64,000 nucleotides of DNA from Polytrichum commune (taxonomy: Eukaryota; Streptophyta; Polytrichopsida; Polytrichales; Polytrichaceae), in contig OX485808.1 of assembly GCA_950295325.1 (NCBI GenBank), positions 42,924,527 to 42,988,526 on the forward strand, read 5' to 3'. Positions within the stretch are counted from its first letter, which is position 1. Each line of letters starts with the position of its first letter. Shown piece after piece: positions 46,982 through 59,179 of this stretch. The translations under genes were made by a program, and so were the position numbers. The notes under the pieces are model-generated. The model was not told where the DNA came from, ran no database searches, and was given only the letters and a program-made list of their open reading frames with translations.

Positions 46982-49398
46982 TCCAATGTCGTTGGGCAAC
47001 TCGCCTTCTTTGAAGACAACATAAATATTTCCTACAAAAAGAATGAATGGAAATGATTCTCCTCTTTTGATAAATACACAAGACACGGAACACAAGTCAA
47101 TGAGTTGACTACCATTATGGTGCTCTCAATTGCCCAACCTCAGAAAAACAACTAACCACACATTTGACCTTCAAATTGTGTATAACTTCATTGTAAGATT
47201 GAGAACTTGAGACATGCATATTGACATAACGTGGTTGAAGGCCTTCAACTTCAACTTGCATCTCATTCACGATTTTGTGAGACTTGAATGGTGGGTTTGA
47301 AACAACTTGTAAATTTTGACTCACATGGTGCAAATTTGTAAGAGTTACAAAAAGGAGATGAAGCACCTCAACGCCCCCGTGTTCAAGTCTGTGAAGGATG
47401 CCATTTAATGTGCAACCAAACTTGGGTATGTCGATCTTAATTTAGACTCATCTTGTTGCCCACCTAATTTTGCAAGGCAGCAAGGCCTGTTGTAACCCCG
47501 TGACATCCATGTTGGGCTTCAAGATGTGCAAACATGCATCTCTTGTGTGTTTAAAGTCATGAGAAGTGATGTCAAGATCTACAAATTTAGATTTTTTTGG
47601 AAAGGCTAAAACTATAGTCCTAATTCATTAACAAATTTGTTCTTCCGTCACTTGGAATTGTTTTAGAAATTTATAAGATTCATCTGATTATAATTATTGA
47701 CTTTAACAAGAATGTTGTTAAGAAAATATGGGAAATCATACGACATTATCACATATTATCTATGTCATTGTGTCTATATGAATGTTCTAAAAAAATGAAT
47801 TTCGGTTTGGAGATTAGCTATCTTCAATGTCCCCCTCAACTTATACCCCTAATGAAATTTTGGATAATGAGTAATAAAATATTTATCTAGAGATTTGTTG
47901 TAGAACCTTGGAAATTTCAACTCACATACATAATGATATTTGAGTGAACAATGTAATCTTTGAAACCCATGGAAATGTTGATGTGCCACAAAAATAGTTT
48001 ATCTACAATTTGACAATACAACTATGTATTTAATGATACGCTTTAATGTATTTATGGTACTTTAGTATTTAATGATATGCTTGAAAGACCCTAGAGGATG
48101 CTAACCCAAAGATTTATATGTGAAAGTTTTTATAGATGATATTACTTCAATGCAACCTTGCTTGAATTTCTCAACTTTGATTGAGATCTTCGTACATTGC
48201 ACACCGATTTTCTTGAGAAGTTTCGAGGTTTTTTGTTATCCTGAGACTAGTGGTGGATTTTACTTTTTTATTTAAAATTAAAATTAAATATTGATAGGGT
48301 GTGAATATTCAGTATTTTGTTTTTAATGCCAGTTGGATTCTATATAATCTAGAATCCTTCATACCTAAGTAAATAATACTAGTGTCAATATGGTATTGAT
48401 TCAAATAATGGCTTGAGTATCTTTTATCTTGTGATACCCACCATAATGCATCGAAATCTAACTAGTGTTACGAACTCGATACTAGTTGGGTAGGTTCTTT
48501 GATGCAATTATTGATTGATTGTATATTGATTCCATGCTTCTTATTATACATAGTCCAACATTGGCTGAACCCCTTTCAATCCTTTCTCTTTCTTGATCGA
48601 TACCAATAATTGATTAAAATATCAACCTCAAATTTTGGAAAAATGATTAAGTTTTTTTACACCACTAAAGTACACTTAAATTGATGATTCCACACATGTT
48701 TTTCCATTGAATTGCAAGATCTTGGGTTTGAATGACTCAACCCTCCATACATAAATGTATCCTTGTGCATGCTAACCATGAATGCAAAGATTCTCCATAA
48801 TTGCTTCTCTTCATGGATCGGGGCGTGTGTGAATTTTGTTTTGTTTTGTTTTTTTGGTTTTCCCTCTATATTTATCTAAAGTGTTCTCAAAGAAGAATTT
48901 CATGATTCTGTATGGAATTTATTTCACATGAATGCTTGATTATTTCTTGTGAAGCTTGACTTTAACGTTTATTGTCTAGCAATTGAATTATAGAAAACCA
49001 CACCAATTTGTATTTGAACCATGACTACGATGTTCCACGTACTCATAAGAAATTATCAATTTTTTTAGTTTACTTGCTAGTATCTCTTCTTTCGGAAACA
49101 AACTCATGTACTACATCTTAATTGGAGATGTCAAATAAAACTTTATGCAATACTCTTCTTAAGGGACTGTGGATGAATTTGTGGATGACAAAACTTAAAG
49201 TGAAAATTGAACCTTATATACTGCGGTTTATATATCGGTTTACAATGTGCCATGATTCAACAAAACCAAAGCCCGAGTAGTGTTTAGGAAACACTTGCAT
49301 CGACAACGTGATGCTAAACATTGACAAGTATATACAAACAAGAATCCGAACGCATTACGACATCGAAGCATGAGAAGAAAAAACAAACAAAGGTGTCA
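46982..49398. other. AT-rich intergenic stretch
   Basis: The first 100-300 bases are the probable 5' leader/promoter of the minus-strand ligase gene. The rest is AT-rich with no supported gene or element. Confidence 0.5.
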
Positions 49399-49581
49399 AC
49401 GATGTGAAGGGGTCACCCAATAACAAGCGGGCACGTGCAAAGTAAAGTCTTTGTCCTTGTCTATCTTCAAGGCAGTGTTGCGGACGAACAAGTCCACCAC
49501 AATCTCCAACTCCAACTCCAAGAAGTCTTTGAGTGATGCAGTGCAAACCGCAACTGAAAGACGGGATGCGGGGTCATCTAG
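49399..49581 (-). other. short unidentified protein-like frame
   Basis: 61 open codons on the minus strand with a regular amphipathic stretch (SLKDFLELELEIVVDLFV, then KIDKDKDF) in locally GC-rich sequence. There is no ATG at its start, a TAG precedes it, and no family is recognised. It may be a gene or transposon fragment. Confidence 0.25.
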
Positions 49582-49689
49582 CTACGCTTGAGGTAGCGAA
49601 AGTTGCCGAGGAAATGGTGTTGCATGAACTCATCGGGATGAATCCACCAACCGAAGCCGAATCGAGTTGTCTCCGCCCTTGCAAGCCAC

Positions 49690-49732
49690 ATCGCACCCTA
49701 CACCCTACACCCTACACCCTATACCCTAAACC
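49690..49732. repeat. interstitial telomere-like repeat
   Basis: Three CCCTACA units, then CCCTATA, then CCCTAAACC, variants of the plant telomere unit CCCTAAA in head-to-tail array. Confidence 0.8.
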
Positions 49733-49899
49733 ACCAACATTCAAGAACAATCATCATACTAGAAACTTGCGCATCGTTCATATAACCCTAAACCAACACA
49801 AAATAGAAACAAAAACATAAAATGCACTTGTAGATTGACAGCCGATGAGATCTGCAAGTGTTCACGCAACCACCACAAAATCTTTGCTCGAGAAGAACG

Positions 49900-50190
49900 A
49901 AGGTAAGTTGCAAAGAAGAAATGCAAGGCCCAGGCTAAACTCTAGCCGCGTGCAATAGCAACAAATCACCGTCCCAAGGTAAGTTACAGAAAATAAATGG
50001 AAGGCCCAAGCCAAACCCTACCCCCATGTAACTAATAGAGATCGTCAGTTCACTATGCAAAGGTAAGTTGCAAGGAGGAGGATTGCAACGCCCAATCCAA
50101 ACCCTAGCTGCACACAACTGAAACGGACGAGATTTGCAAAGGATCTAGACCAATGCCCTCTCTAACCCTAGCTGCATGGAAATGAAGGTA
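49900..50190. repeat. 76-84-base tandem repeat with GGTAAGTT cores
   Basis: Units begin AAGGTAAGTT at 49900, 49976 and 50060, with a weaker fourth near 50135. Each contains GCCCA-GC-AAACCCTA in the same relative place. Each unit therefore carries a sequence matching a 5' splice site and a CCCTA telobox-like motif. No exon-like frames are associated. Confidence 0.75.
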
Positions 50191-53100
50191 TGCAAAACCC
50201 TCAAATGGGTATTTCCATCTAAGCAAAGGGAATGCATGACTGAGGAGAAAACCCCCTTCATCCACCCTTCATCCTAGAAAACAACGACGATATCACGCTT
50301 TTTCATCCATAGATATTATCATTGAGCAACTAAACTCACCCTATTAAGGAAAAAAATTCACGCCCCCTATTTGTCAAGGCTATCTTATTAATGAAAATGA
50401 ATACTACATGATGTTTTTACATAGCCTATTTTATATATAATAGATAATGTACTATTTCATGAACCCATAGTAGCCCTATAGATTACATAAAAATTATCCC
50501 CTTCGAATTAAATGGACCCTATATTTTACCTCACATGTTTTCCTAAAATATCGACAATGATCTCCCTGGGGGCTTTGAAGATGGACATTATGTGCCTTCG
50601 GATCCTTCTTGTGAAAATTGGGCAGTCAACATAACTTGTTTATTAAGTGATGTTTAATCCTAATCCCCATCATAATTTATAGTGTTGATATATATATATA
50701 AAAGATGTGTTAGCCATTATTGATAGGGGTGTATATTTCTAATACTTCTATAAATTCCCATGATAAGTTGAAAATACTTGACTTCATAAGTTTAATTATA
50801 ATATTTTTGCCTCCTCTAGATGCGATATAATATAATATGTTGTTACTGAACATTTATTAAGTGACATACTTTCTAGTCGCTTAGGTTAGGGTATAGAACA
50901 AGAAAATATTTGTATGCATGTACACTACCAAAGATCCTCCAACCTTGTACCCTATCATCCTAGGCCAGTTACTAAAAGAAGTTAGAAAACCACGTGCAAC
51001 CAAACATAGGGTACCTTTATTCTTTTGAGATAGTTGTTTGAACATTTTTTGGGAAAACAAAATCCTATTAAAATATGAGAGTCATGTGAATAAACAACAT
51101 AGGGGGCCTGATTATTGCTCATAATTTCTTATATTTTAAAAGTAACAAAGGGCATGGAAAAGGAAAAGAAGGGCAATTGTAGATACGTGTGACGATTGGT
51201 TCCTTGTACAAGGGTATAGATGGATGAAAAATGGTTCATTTTCATTCACTATCATGCATGATTTCGTAAGACACATTTCTTGTCATCCCTAGGGTTTGTG
51301 CCTCTGGATTTCCATGGTTTGTCGTTCTCTTTCCCATGGTGCTATGTGTTTTTGTAGTGATTTTGAATGGGGTTTTCAGGGGTGGAGAATTTTTTATAAC
51401 AAACATACCCCTCAGTAAATTCAATGCATAATGTTTTAGCATTAACTATATGGTATCATTAAATAAAAAAAACAACAAAAAAAGAAATTCATAGCTGAAG
51501 GGGTCCAAAAAATACTACCATGCACCAAAACTGCCCCCCATTTAATTACCCTTTGAACGCACATGTATACATGAAAACATGCTAAGTGACTGACCCATGC
51601 TTGTCATAGTGTCTCTAAAGCGCTTATGCACTATCAAATGTTGATCTTCAACGACATCAAACAATAGTCATATCTTAGATAAGAATCTTCACATCTACCA
51701 TGTCACATTTCTTCAAGTGCAAACCATTCTTTTTTATTGTGCACAAGTTCATATTGCATATATGTATGAGTGACCAAATATTTGAATGTCTATTATAATT
51801 TATTTTTGGGGGATTAAGACATATTAGCATTTATGTTTTAAATTGACCAACATCATTTAGTTAGGAGAAGATGATAACAAATGTCAAGGCTAATATATGA
51901 ATGAAGAGGGTAAATTTAGGATTAGACCTTAGAAATTACAAATAAGAATAGATGTTAGAAGTTAGATGTTATAAACTACTCGGGAATTGGGTGTTAAAAA
52001 TGAGGAGTTCAGGCGTTCGGAGTTAGAACGTAGGTTCTCATAATTGATAGATGAGGGTTAGCATGTAGAAACTAGGAGTTAGGAGTAATTTTTTTAATTA
52101 TAATAATTCTAATTTCAACCAAACAAAGTGACCTTGTCGCTCAATTCAATTTATATTATCAAAATATGAAAAACACTTGTGTACCCAATATGCAACAAAA
52201 CATGTGGATATTGAGACAGTCTCCCTCCATTGTTCCTCACTATTCCCAACCCTACCATTAACAATGCTTCATTGACAACGTAACAACATTAGTTAACAAC
52301 AAAACATGTGGATATTGAGTGGACGGTGTAAGATTGCCCTCATTAATTCATATGCACGGGAGCAATCTATGCCTATAAATTATGTACCATCTTCCTCTTG
52401 TTGTGTAGTTAAGCTTTCCCTCAAAGCTTGCGGCTAATGATGTAGATCACTTTGTAAGATTCAATCATGTAGTGAATACATTATTTTTTGGGTTAAATTT
52501 TCTCTAATTCTATCCTGGATTAAATTATATTGTAGTGCACAGTCTACATGGTTTATGTTGGTAATGATTAGATTAGGGTAGGCGTGCCACCTTGCACATG
52601 GGTTGTCCATAATATTTGAGTACATATTAACAATGAACATATTAACAAGACTTGATTACCTTGTGACTATATATAGAAACCAAAATTTTACTAAGGTAAT
52701 GTCATGTTTGTAAATTGCAATGGGCAAAGGTTCTATGTTGACAACTAAATGACATTAGGCCATCACAAGATGAAACTTGGGCCATTGATAACAAACCAAC
52801 ATGGATCTAAGCCACCAAGAAGGCAACCACCGGAGGCGCAACATGGAAGCCACACAAAGGACATAGCAGTGAAACTACATGGAGGACACATTACCAAGGA
52901 AACTTGGTAGCAAGGATTTAGGAAGAAAGGACCTACCGACAGAAGAGGGTCAGGTTGCTATTAGCAATCCAAACCACTAACGAGCAACATTGAAGACATT
53001 GAGGACCGGCCACCAAAGAACCAACAAGGAAGGAGGGGCCCCAACAAGGAAAGGCATAGCATTAACCCAAGGGCATGATACCACGAGAGTATCAGCCAAC

Positions 53101-53202
53101 CATGTGAGTCGGTTATCGGACGAGTGGTCGAGGTATTATAGGAGCTGATACCACAAGGGTATTGTAACCTTATTGGATAAAAACCCCTTTTGAGCAAACT
53201 AA
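50191..53202. other. gene-free AT-rich stretch
   Basis: No gene supported. Degenerate GTTAG/TTAGAAGTTAG repeats lie at about 51915-52085. ACAAAACATGTGGATATTGAG occurs at about 52195 and again about 105 bases later. Confidence 0.5.
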
Positions 53203-53335
53203 TGACCATTCAAGGTTAAGTGAGCCATACCAAAAATTTATGACAACTTAAGATTAGTAAACCATACTAAAACTTATGGGCCACTTGAGATTAGTGAGCC
53301 ATACCAAAAATCAATGACAAACTTGAGATGATAAC
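53203..53335. repeat. 37-38-base tandem repeat, about 3.5 units
   Basis: Units at 53203-53240, 53241-53277 and 53278-53314 plus a partial one: TGACAACTTAAGATTAG, then TGAGCCATACCAAAA, then TTAT. Contiguous with no spacers, so a minisatellite. Confidence 0.85.
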
Positions 53336-54619
53336 CAATGAGAGGAGATGAATGAAGAGCCGTTGTGACCACCTATGCACCTTGATTGTTCCAAAGTTCC
53401 AAGGCACATAGTAGACCTAAGCGTGGCTTGGAAAGCTAATGATATGGGTGCACCCACTTGCTTCTATCTTGTTGGGTCTCTTTCTCTCTCTCTTTCTCAC
53501 TCGCTCTTGTTCTTGTCAAAAGCAAGGGGATACACATTGTGATAAATTGAAGTATTCCTTTAGCCACATCAGTCAAGTGCAAACTTGTTATTGCGCTAGT
53601 GCAAAAGAAAACTTCTCTTGAAGTAGGTTGGTCTAATATATATATATATGTGCACACAACCGCCTTTCATTTCCTAAACCCTAAACATTGCACTGACTAA
53701 CCTACTTGAGATTCATTTTTCATCCTCACTACAAACAAATATCCACATGTTTGTTCAAGATTGCTTGCAAGTGGTGTTTCCTCCCCGTAGTTCACATGGA
53801 TGAATGAACATATGACCAATAGGAGATTGTTATTTCTTTGCTTCTAGTGTGGCTAATTAAAACATGATCTCCATCTCACATAATTTTGGGCCCAATTTCC
53901 TATCTCATAAAAATGGTGTGGGAATTGTAGAATCGATCAAACATAAAATTTTGGACATTTGACACATGTCATTCATGAAAGCCACCAAAAACAAGTAGCT
54001 TCGCTTTAGAGAGGTTCTATCATATTCAATGCCTTTAATTTATCCTCTGGTTTATATTTCACCTCCTATTCTACTCTTTTGCATTCACCCTACATTTCAT
54101 TCTCCACTCCCTATACTTGTTCAAGTGGTATTCCGATGCCCCTATCCCAAGTTTGGAATAGAGCCAATAAAAATGTAAAAAAAGGAAACAAGATCTTCAC
54201 AAGGAAGAGTGAGATCTTTTGCTCTTTGTTGTGTGAGCCACTTGTCTCTCCCAAGATTTGGAGCACCCATAGCCACTCCTTTGAACCTCCAGAACCCTCC
54301 ACACCGTTCTTCCAATCTTCTTCCCTCACATTCAATCTTACGAACAATAATCTCACAATCCCACTCATCGCTCACTGTTTTCCATAAATTTATTTTCAAT
54401 CTGTTCCCGAAGAATTCGGCGTCTTTGGAGTATACACATCAGCTCAAGTGGTCACAGTTCATTCTTTCTTTTTCAGATTGCTTGTGTTCCTTGGTTCACA
54501 CATTGTTATCTCCCTTATACATTCACGCATTCTCACTGCCAACAAAAGAAAATCGTGTTATCGAAGTTGAGAGTCAACCTCTAAAGAAATAAATTGGTAG
54601 CTGACGAGCTTGTGGGTTT
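53336..54619. other. upstream region of the ClpS-like gene
   Basis: Contains a TC/TTTC-rich tract (53470-53510), a (TA)n run near 53636 and TTCCTAAACCCTAAAC (about 53680), a telobox-like motif common in plant promoters. Frames at 54079-54592 lack motifs and are not called. The promoter is probably in the last several hundred bases. Confidence 0.45.
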
Positions 54620-54905
54620 GGTTCAATTTATCTGAAAATATTGTGAAACCCAGCAGCAGATTTTCCATTTCGAAGTTTCTGCAAGGGTTAGCCATTCTGG
54701 GTGGCTGTGAAGGGTAGAAACTATTTTGGGGTTTTTTTGGGAATCATAATTCATAGCCGAAGAAGAGATTGGGAGTTGGGTTCACTTTGTGTGAGAATTT
54801 CGTGAAACCCAGCAGCAGATTTGCGATTTCGAAGTTTCTGCGAGGGTTGGTCGTTCCGGGTGGCAGTGAGCGTTGGAAATTTTTGTGGGTTTTGAGGAAT
54901 CGTGC
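54620..54905 (+). repeat. tandem duplication in the ClpS-like gene leader
   Basis: GTGAAACCCAGCAGCAGATTT followed by TTTCGAAGTTTCTGC-AGGGTTGG and GGGTGGC-GTGA occurs at 54643 and again at 54802, period 159. The second unit runs to the start codon region. Probably 5' untranslated. Confidence 0.85.
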
Positions 54906-54919
54906 GAGAGAAAGAAGCT

Positions 54920-57358
54920 ATGGCCCTCGCCGCAGGAATGGCTATGGCGGCTCCGGCGGCTGCATCGTTGCAACACAACATCAAGGGGACGCAGAATGGG
55001 TTCGCTTACGCGCACGCCAGTGTGCGTGTTTCGGTTAGAGTTACGAATGCGAGCGTGAGTGCTGTGTCGTATGGTCGCTTTGGGAGTAGCGGAGGAGCGG
55101 GCGTGTTGGAGCGCCCTGGTCTGGACCAATCAGGAACCGATTCCACGCCGCGCACCAGCGAAGGTATGTTTCGATCTTTTTGAAAATCCCAATCTCATGA
55201 TGCGCATTTGCATTCTCCCTCAAAAAAATCCAGGAAGATAGCTTCACCTATAATTATAAGCATGGTCTAAACCCATGACGTCTATGGCGACTTCTCTTCC
55301 ACATTTGCGTTGACGGTAGTCCAGACTCCATTTTCCACCTTGTCTTTTATACACCATGGTTTGAACTTGTTTATGGCAATGCTCATCAGAAGCTTGTTTG
55401 AAATTGAACCAGCAGATTCATCACGCCTCTGGATATGATGTTTTTGGGTTCTTTTGTTTTATCGCATTGTTGGATGTTAGAGTATGGGTTTTCTTTCTGA
55501 AAATCTGAGTATCTTGCCACGCCTTTGCATTTTCTTCCTTCTGAACAGACAACAATTCCAGGAAAGTGGCCTTACCCATAAAGAAATGGCCATGGCCTAA
55601 ACCCCTGACGGTTATGGCCTTGGTGTAGCCGAATTCTCTTCCACATTTGCGACGATGCGGTGGCCCTCTGTCCATACATTTGAGCACTCATGGTTTGGAA
55701 CTGTTTATGGCAATGCCTACAGATAGCTTGCTTGAAATTGAACCAGCAGAGTCACTCCTGCATCCGGATATGATGTCTATTGGTTCTTTGGTCTGCATTG
55801 TTGGATGTGGAGCAAGGGATTATTCTCACAAAGTTACAGCATGACTCCAAAATTTCTTGTTACCATCAGCTTTTGAGGCTTTTAAAGCTACGGCTGCATG
55901 CTTGTCCTTCCGTTTTTAAGCAAAAAAATTGCTGTCCACCGCGTATGTTATAGACTTCTCTTTGGAGGTTTGGTCAGGTAAATGTTCTCACATTAGCCTA
56001 TCTTTACCATAATTGGTAAGCAATGAGAAATGTTGCTTATAAGGGGTGAGATAACCATGCCACCGAGGGCAGCAAGAAAAAATTGCTTGCTTTGATGGGC
56101 CAACATGCCCACCAGTCCTCCAAAATCTCTTGCTACCATACGCTATTGAAGCTATGACTACACGCTTGTCTCACCCTTTTATAACCAAAACTGTTCATTG
56201 TCCACCAATTGTGTTATAGATGGTTTCTCTTTGGAGGCCTTGGTCAGGTAAATGCTCTCTTTTTATTCCTTCATTTACTATAATCAGTGAGCACTGAGAA
56301 ATTTTGCGTATATATGGCGGGACGACCTGAACCCCTTACCTTATAAAATGCCTACATAGCCAATGGCAGCAAGAAACATTTGCCTGGTCTAATGTGCATG
56401 CTGTTACCAAATCTTTCACATTGTCTCTATGAACCTCCAAACACCTTTGAGATGTACAAAACCAGATAACATTCCAATAAAAATGTATCTGCCAACAAAG
56501 TGACTTCTGCGTCACACATAAGTACAATACCACCAGCAGTGAGTAAAATTTCTCACCTACACCTGTGTGTTACATGCAGGAGGAGAGATGGGTGCATCCA
56601 AGCAACAAGTGCGGTTTGGAGGTGGTGAACGCTTTCGTGTTATTCTTCTTGACGATGTACGACACACCGAATCACAAGGTAGCTTAATGATCATCATAGA
56701 AACAATGCCAGTTTTCAGGGCATTGCATAAGATGTCACACGTTATGCAGTTATGAAATGAATCAGCTAAGTTAAGTTGGAGTTGGAACTTTTATCCCGCC
56801 TACTCAAGATGCAGGATACTAAGTTTGTCTTGCATTGGCTCACAATGTCTTGCAGTTACAAAAGTCATTCCAAGGGCTGTGCCGCAAGTCACAGCTGAGG
56901 ATGCAAGGCGCTGTTTCTTCGAGTCTCGGGAGAACGGCCTGTCTATTGTCACTGTGGCCGTGAAGGTATGTAAAATTCTTCTCTTTTTGTGTGCAATCAT
57001 GTGCTCAAGATAGGCATACTTATAACTAACACATAATCTAAAACCAGCATCATGTACCATGGGCATATGTTTATAGACCCAAATGTATGATTGTAGTACA
57101 TAGTGTTAGTGTTAGGTTCAGTATTGGATCTGGGTATATGTCTCAGCAAATGTGTAAGAGTTATGCTGGATGATGAAAAAGTTGGCATGTTTGAGAAACA
57201 GTCTTGTTGGTAGACCTCATTAAGCTTTTATCCTTTTTTCTCAAGGCTCACATGTGTTGTCTGCTCATGTTGTGCAGGAGCATGCTGAGTTTTATGCACA
57301 GATGATGGCTCGAGGCGGGTTGCGCTCTACAATTGAGCCAGACCAGAGCACACTTTAA
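54920..57358 (+). CDS. plastid-type ClpS-like N-degron adaptor (four exons)
   Basis: Exons by GT-AG sites: 54920-55163, 56580-56678, 56856-56965 and 57278-57358, giving 177 aa with all junctions in frame. The start context is GCTATGGCC. Residues 1 to about 60 are Ala/Ser/Val/Arg-rich with almost no acids, like a chloroplast transit peptide. GVLERP (61-66) matches a motif I recall before the domain in plant ClpS1. The ClpS fold runs from RFRVILLDD (99-107) through KVIP (117-120), ENGLSIVTV (140-148) and GGLRST-IEP (164-172). ClpS family members hand proteins with destabilising N-termini to Clp protease, here presumably in the stroma. Compared with E. coli ClpS from memory, Asn34, Asp36 and His66 correspond to Asp106, Val108 and Arg139, and about three residues are missing after Ser113. 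Substrate binding is therefore doubtful. The leader and intron 1 are tandemly duplicated. Confidence 0.85.
55178..56390 (+). repeat. two successive tandem duplications filling ClpS-like intron 1
   Basis: Pair A: 55178-55497 and 55498-55835 (offset 317-334), sharing CTCTTCCACATTTGCG, TGTTTATGGCAATGC, TTGAAATTGAACCAGCAGA, GGATATGATGT and ATTGTTGGATGT. Pair B: 55847-56118 and 56119-56390 (offset 272), sharing CCAAAAT-TCTTG-TACCAT, GTTATAGA, TTCTCTTTGGAGG, TTGGTCAGGTAAATG and GGCAGCAAGAAA. Together they make up most of the 1416-base intron. Confidence 0.85.
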
Positions 57359-58610
57359 GCATCGATTTTGTCACCATTTTTTTTTTAGATTACTTCTGTG
57401 AGTAAGGGCATTGGCCAAATTTGTAGAGGAATGATGCTTGAGAATTCGAGGTGCTATTTAGCGGCACATAGGCATATTGCATTTATCATATTTTAACAGC
57501 TTCGTTGAATTCGGTGTGAGGAGACAAAATCATTGGCCAGCCAATTGCTACTTTAGGCCAAATGTGTACTCTGGTATTTGTGTAGATCAGGATTCTTCCA
57601 TTACAGGGCTCCTTATTTGCTCTGATTCTAGGTCAACATTGACTACGGCTTTGTAATTTATTGGGAGTTGGCTCCCATTTAGATGAGATACTTTTAAGCT
57701 TCAATATACTGTAGTTCAACATACCAATCCACAACTTGGATGATACCTTTTACGCTCTTTGTGTCTTGCTCCATATACATTAGTCTTTGCATATGTCTGG
57801 AACTTTTACTGCACTGAATGCTCAGTCATTTCATCTTTTGTCAGCAATTGTTGAAGTTGAATGTTAACCTTCACCATATACATGCTGATGTTCTGAACAA
57901 ATACATCTCATCACCGGCACAAACACCACCTCCCGCAAAGATAAATGGGGAGCTCAAGCCATAAAAAAATCCTACCTATGTGAATGGAACACAACCCCAA
58001 ACACCACCAAATGGGTAGAAGAGCCCCAACTTCTCTACATAGACAACATTGCCTTAGACTACAACCTATTTCTACTTTAGAAATTTACACAAGACACATA
58101 TAGTAAAACACGCTAGCAACCTATGAACTCATGCATCAAACTTCTCTTAATCCAAATATTGGAGATTCAACATTTCCTATAGAAGTCTCACACTTAACCT
58201 TGAACATCAATGAATGCAACCCAGACAAAGACATCCATGTATCTCAACCAACTATCCAATCCAAAGACCCAACGCACACATGTTCGACCACACAAGAGCA
58301 TATATCGTTTCCATCCCACTCACAAGACTCTAGTGGCTATGGGAGAGAAGCATACAAAATAATACACTTGTACATTTTGGGTGTTGGAGGAGGCGCATGT
58401 GACGATTGACAAGCCATTCATAAGTGGGTTTGTTATCCACCACGTTGTAGTCAAACCCTAAGCAGCTCCAAGCCAACGATGGCAATGGGCTTTCACATGC
58501 AAAAGATTGTTCTACTCCATCAGAGTAAGAAGAAACACCCAAAGTCAAAAACCTCAACTACCAACCATTGACGTGCTTGACATCAGAACCAGACCAAGTC
58601 TTGAGCTTTG
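57359..58610. other. ClpS-like gene 3' flank and intergenic sequence
   Basis: Probably 3' untranslated to about 57700. No gene is supported beyond; short frames at 58131-58557 on both strands lack motifs. Confidence 0.5.
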
Positions 58611-58887
58611 TCATGAAAATTGTAGGAGCCGGAACAAGATATCATGCGTGGAGTTTGGGAAGGAGGACGTGGTCATCGTCTCTAACAAGGACAATGAGGA
58701 GATCAAGATGCACGACCTAGTGCGCAGCATGCCAGAGGGGCTAGTGACGGTGAAGAAAGAGGCCATGACCATGGCCAACCTAGACAAAAAAATGGCCAAG
58801 AGGACGATTGATGAAATTGCCCAGAGGATTTCTCTAAACAACCAAGGGCATGCGTTGAAGATGATATTCATTGTAACAAAACTTTAA
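58611..58887 (+). other. unidentified protein-like frame beside the LTR
   Basis: The last 92 codons, stop at 58885-58887, of an open + strand frame (open from 58507). The composition is GC-richer than its surroundings and Lys/Asp/Glu-rich, with SNKDNEEIKMHDLVRSM, KKMAKRTIDEIAQRISL and a C-terminal MIFIVTKL. It ends five bases before the putative LTR edge. No family is recognised; a cut gene fragment or captured sequence is possible. The reverse strand is also open. Confidence 0.3.
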
Positions 58888-58892
58888 TTCTT

Positions 58893-59131
58893 TGTTGGAA
58901 ATTTCTTTGGCATGAACCACCTAACCATGAGATAAGATAAAGGAACCCTTACTCTTATGCAAGAGACATTTATATACCTCCCCACCATGCCCGGTTGTCT
59001 TAAGTTTAACTAAAATAAAAGCATGTTTATTATTAGCAAATATAATAAATTCTATGCTTTCACTTAAACTCATTCTAGAGTACCGTTATCTTAATTCTAG
59101 TCAACATGTACCAATAATGGCCCATGTTACA
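58893..59131 (-). repeat. probable 3' LTR
   Basis: On the minus strand it begins TGTAACATGGGCC immediately after a polypurine tract and may end TTTCCAACA at 58893, giving TG..CA ends. A TATATAAA box lies at 58969-58976. At 239 bases it would be short. The inner edge is well placed; the outer edge is a guess because the partner LTR is outside the window. Confidence 0.5.
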
Positions 59132-59141
59132 CTTTTCCCCA
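59132..59141 (-). other. polypurine tract
   Basis: GGGGAAAAG-type purine run directly before the LTR start TGTAAC. In the family this primes plus-strand DNA synthesis. Confidence 0.65.
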
Positions 59142-59179
59142 TTTAACTATAAGCGTCTCTATTCAAATGGTACACTATC

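Noticed and set aside
46982-47095. 38-codon N-terminal extension of the ligase frame
   Set aside because: No ATG in the extension, and a splice-acceptor-like sequence lies within it; the ATG at 46981 gives the expected length and a presequence.
53203-53335. CRISPR-like repeat period
   Set aside because: The 37-38-base units are contiguous with no spacers, and the genome is plant nuclear.
54079-54592. Overlapping + frames of 102 and 127 codons upstream of the ClpS-like gene
   Set aside because: Low-complexity Ser/Pro/Thr composition, no motif, and more likely promoter or leader sequence.
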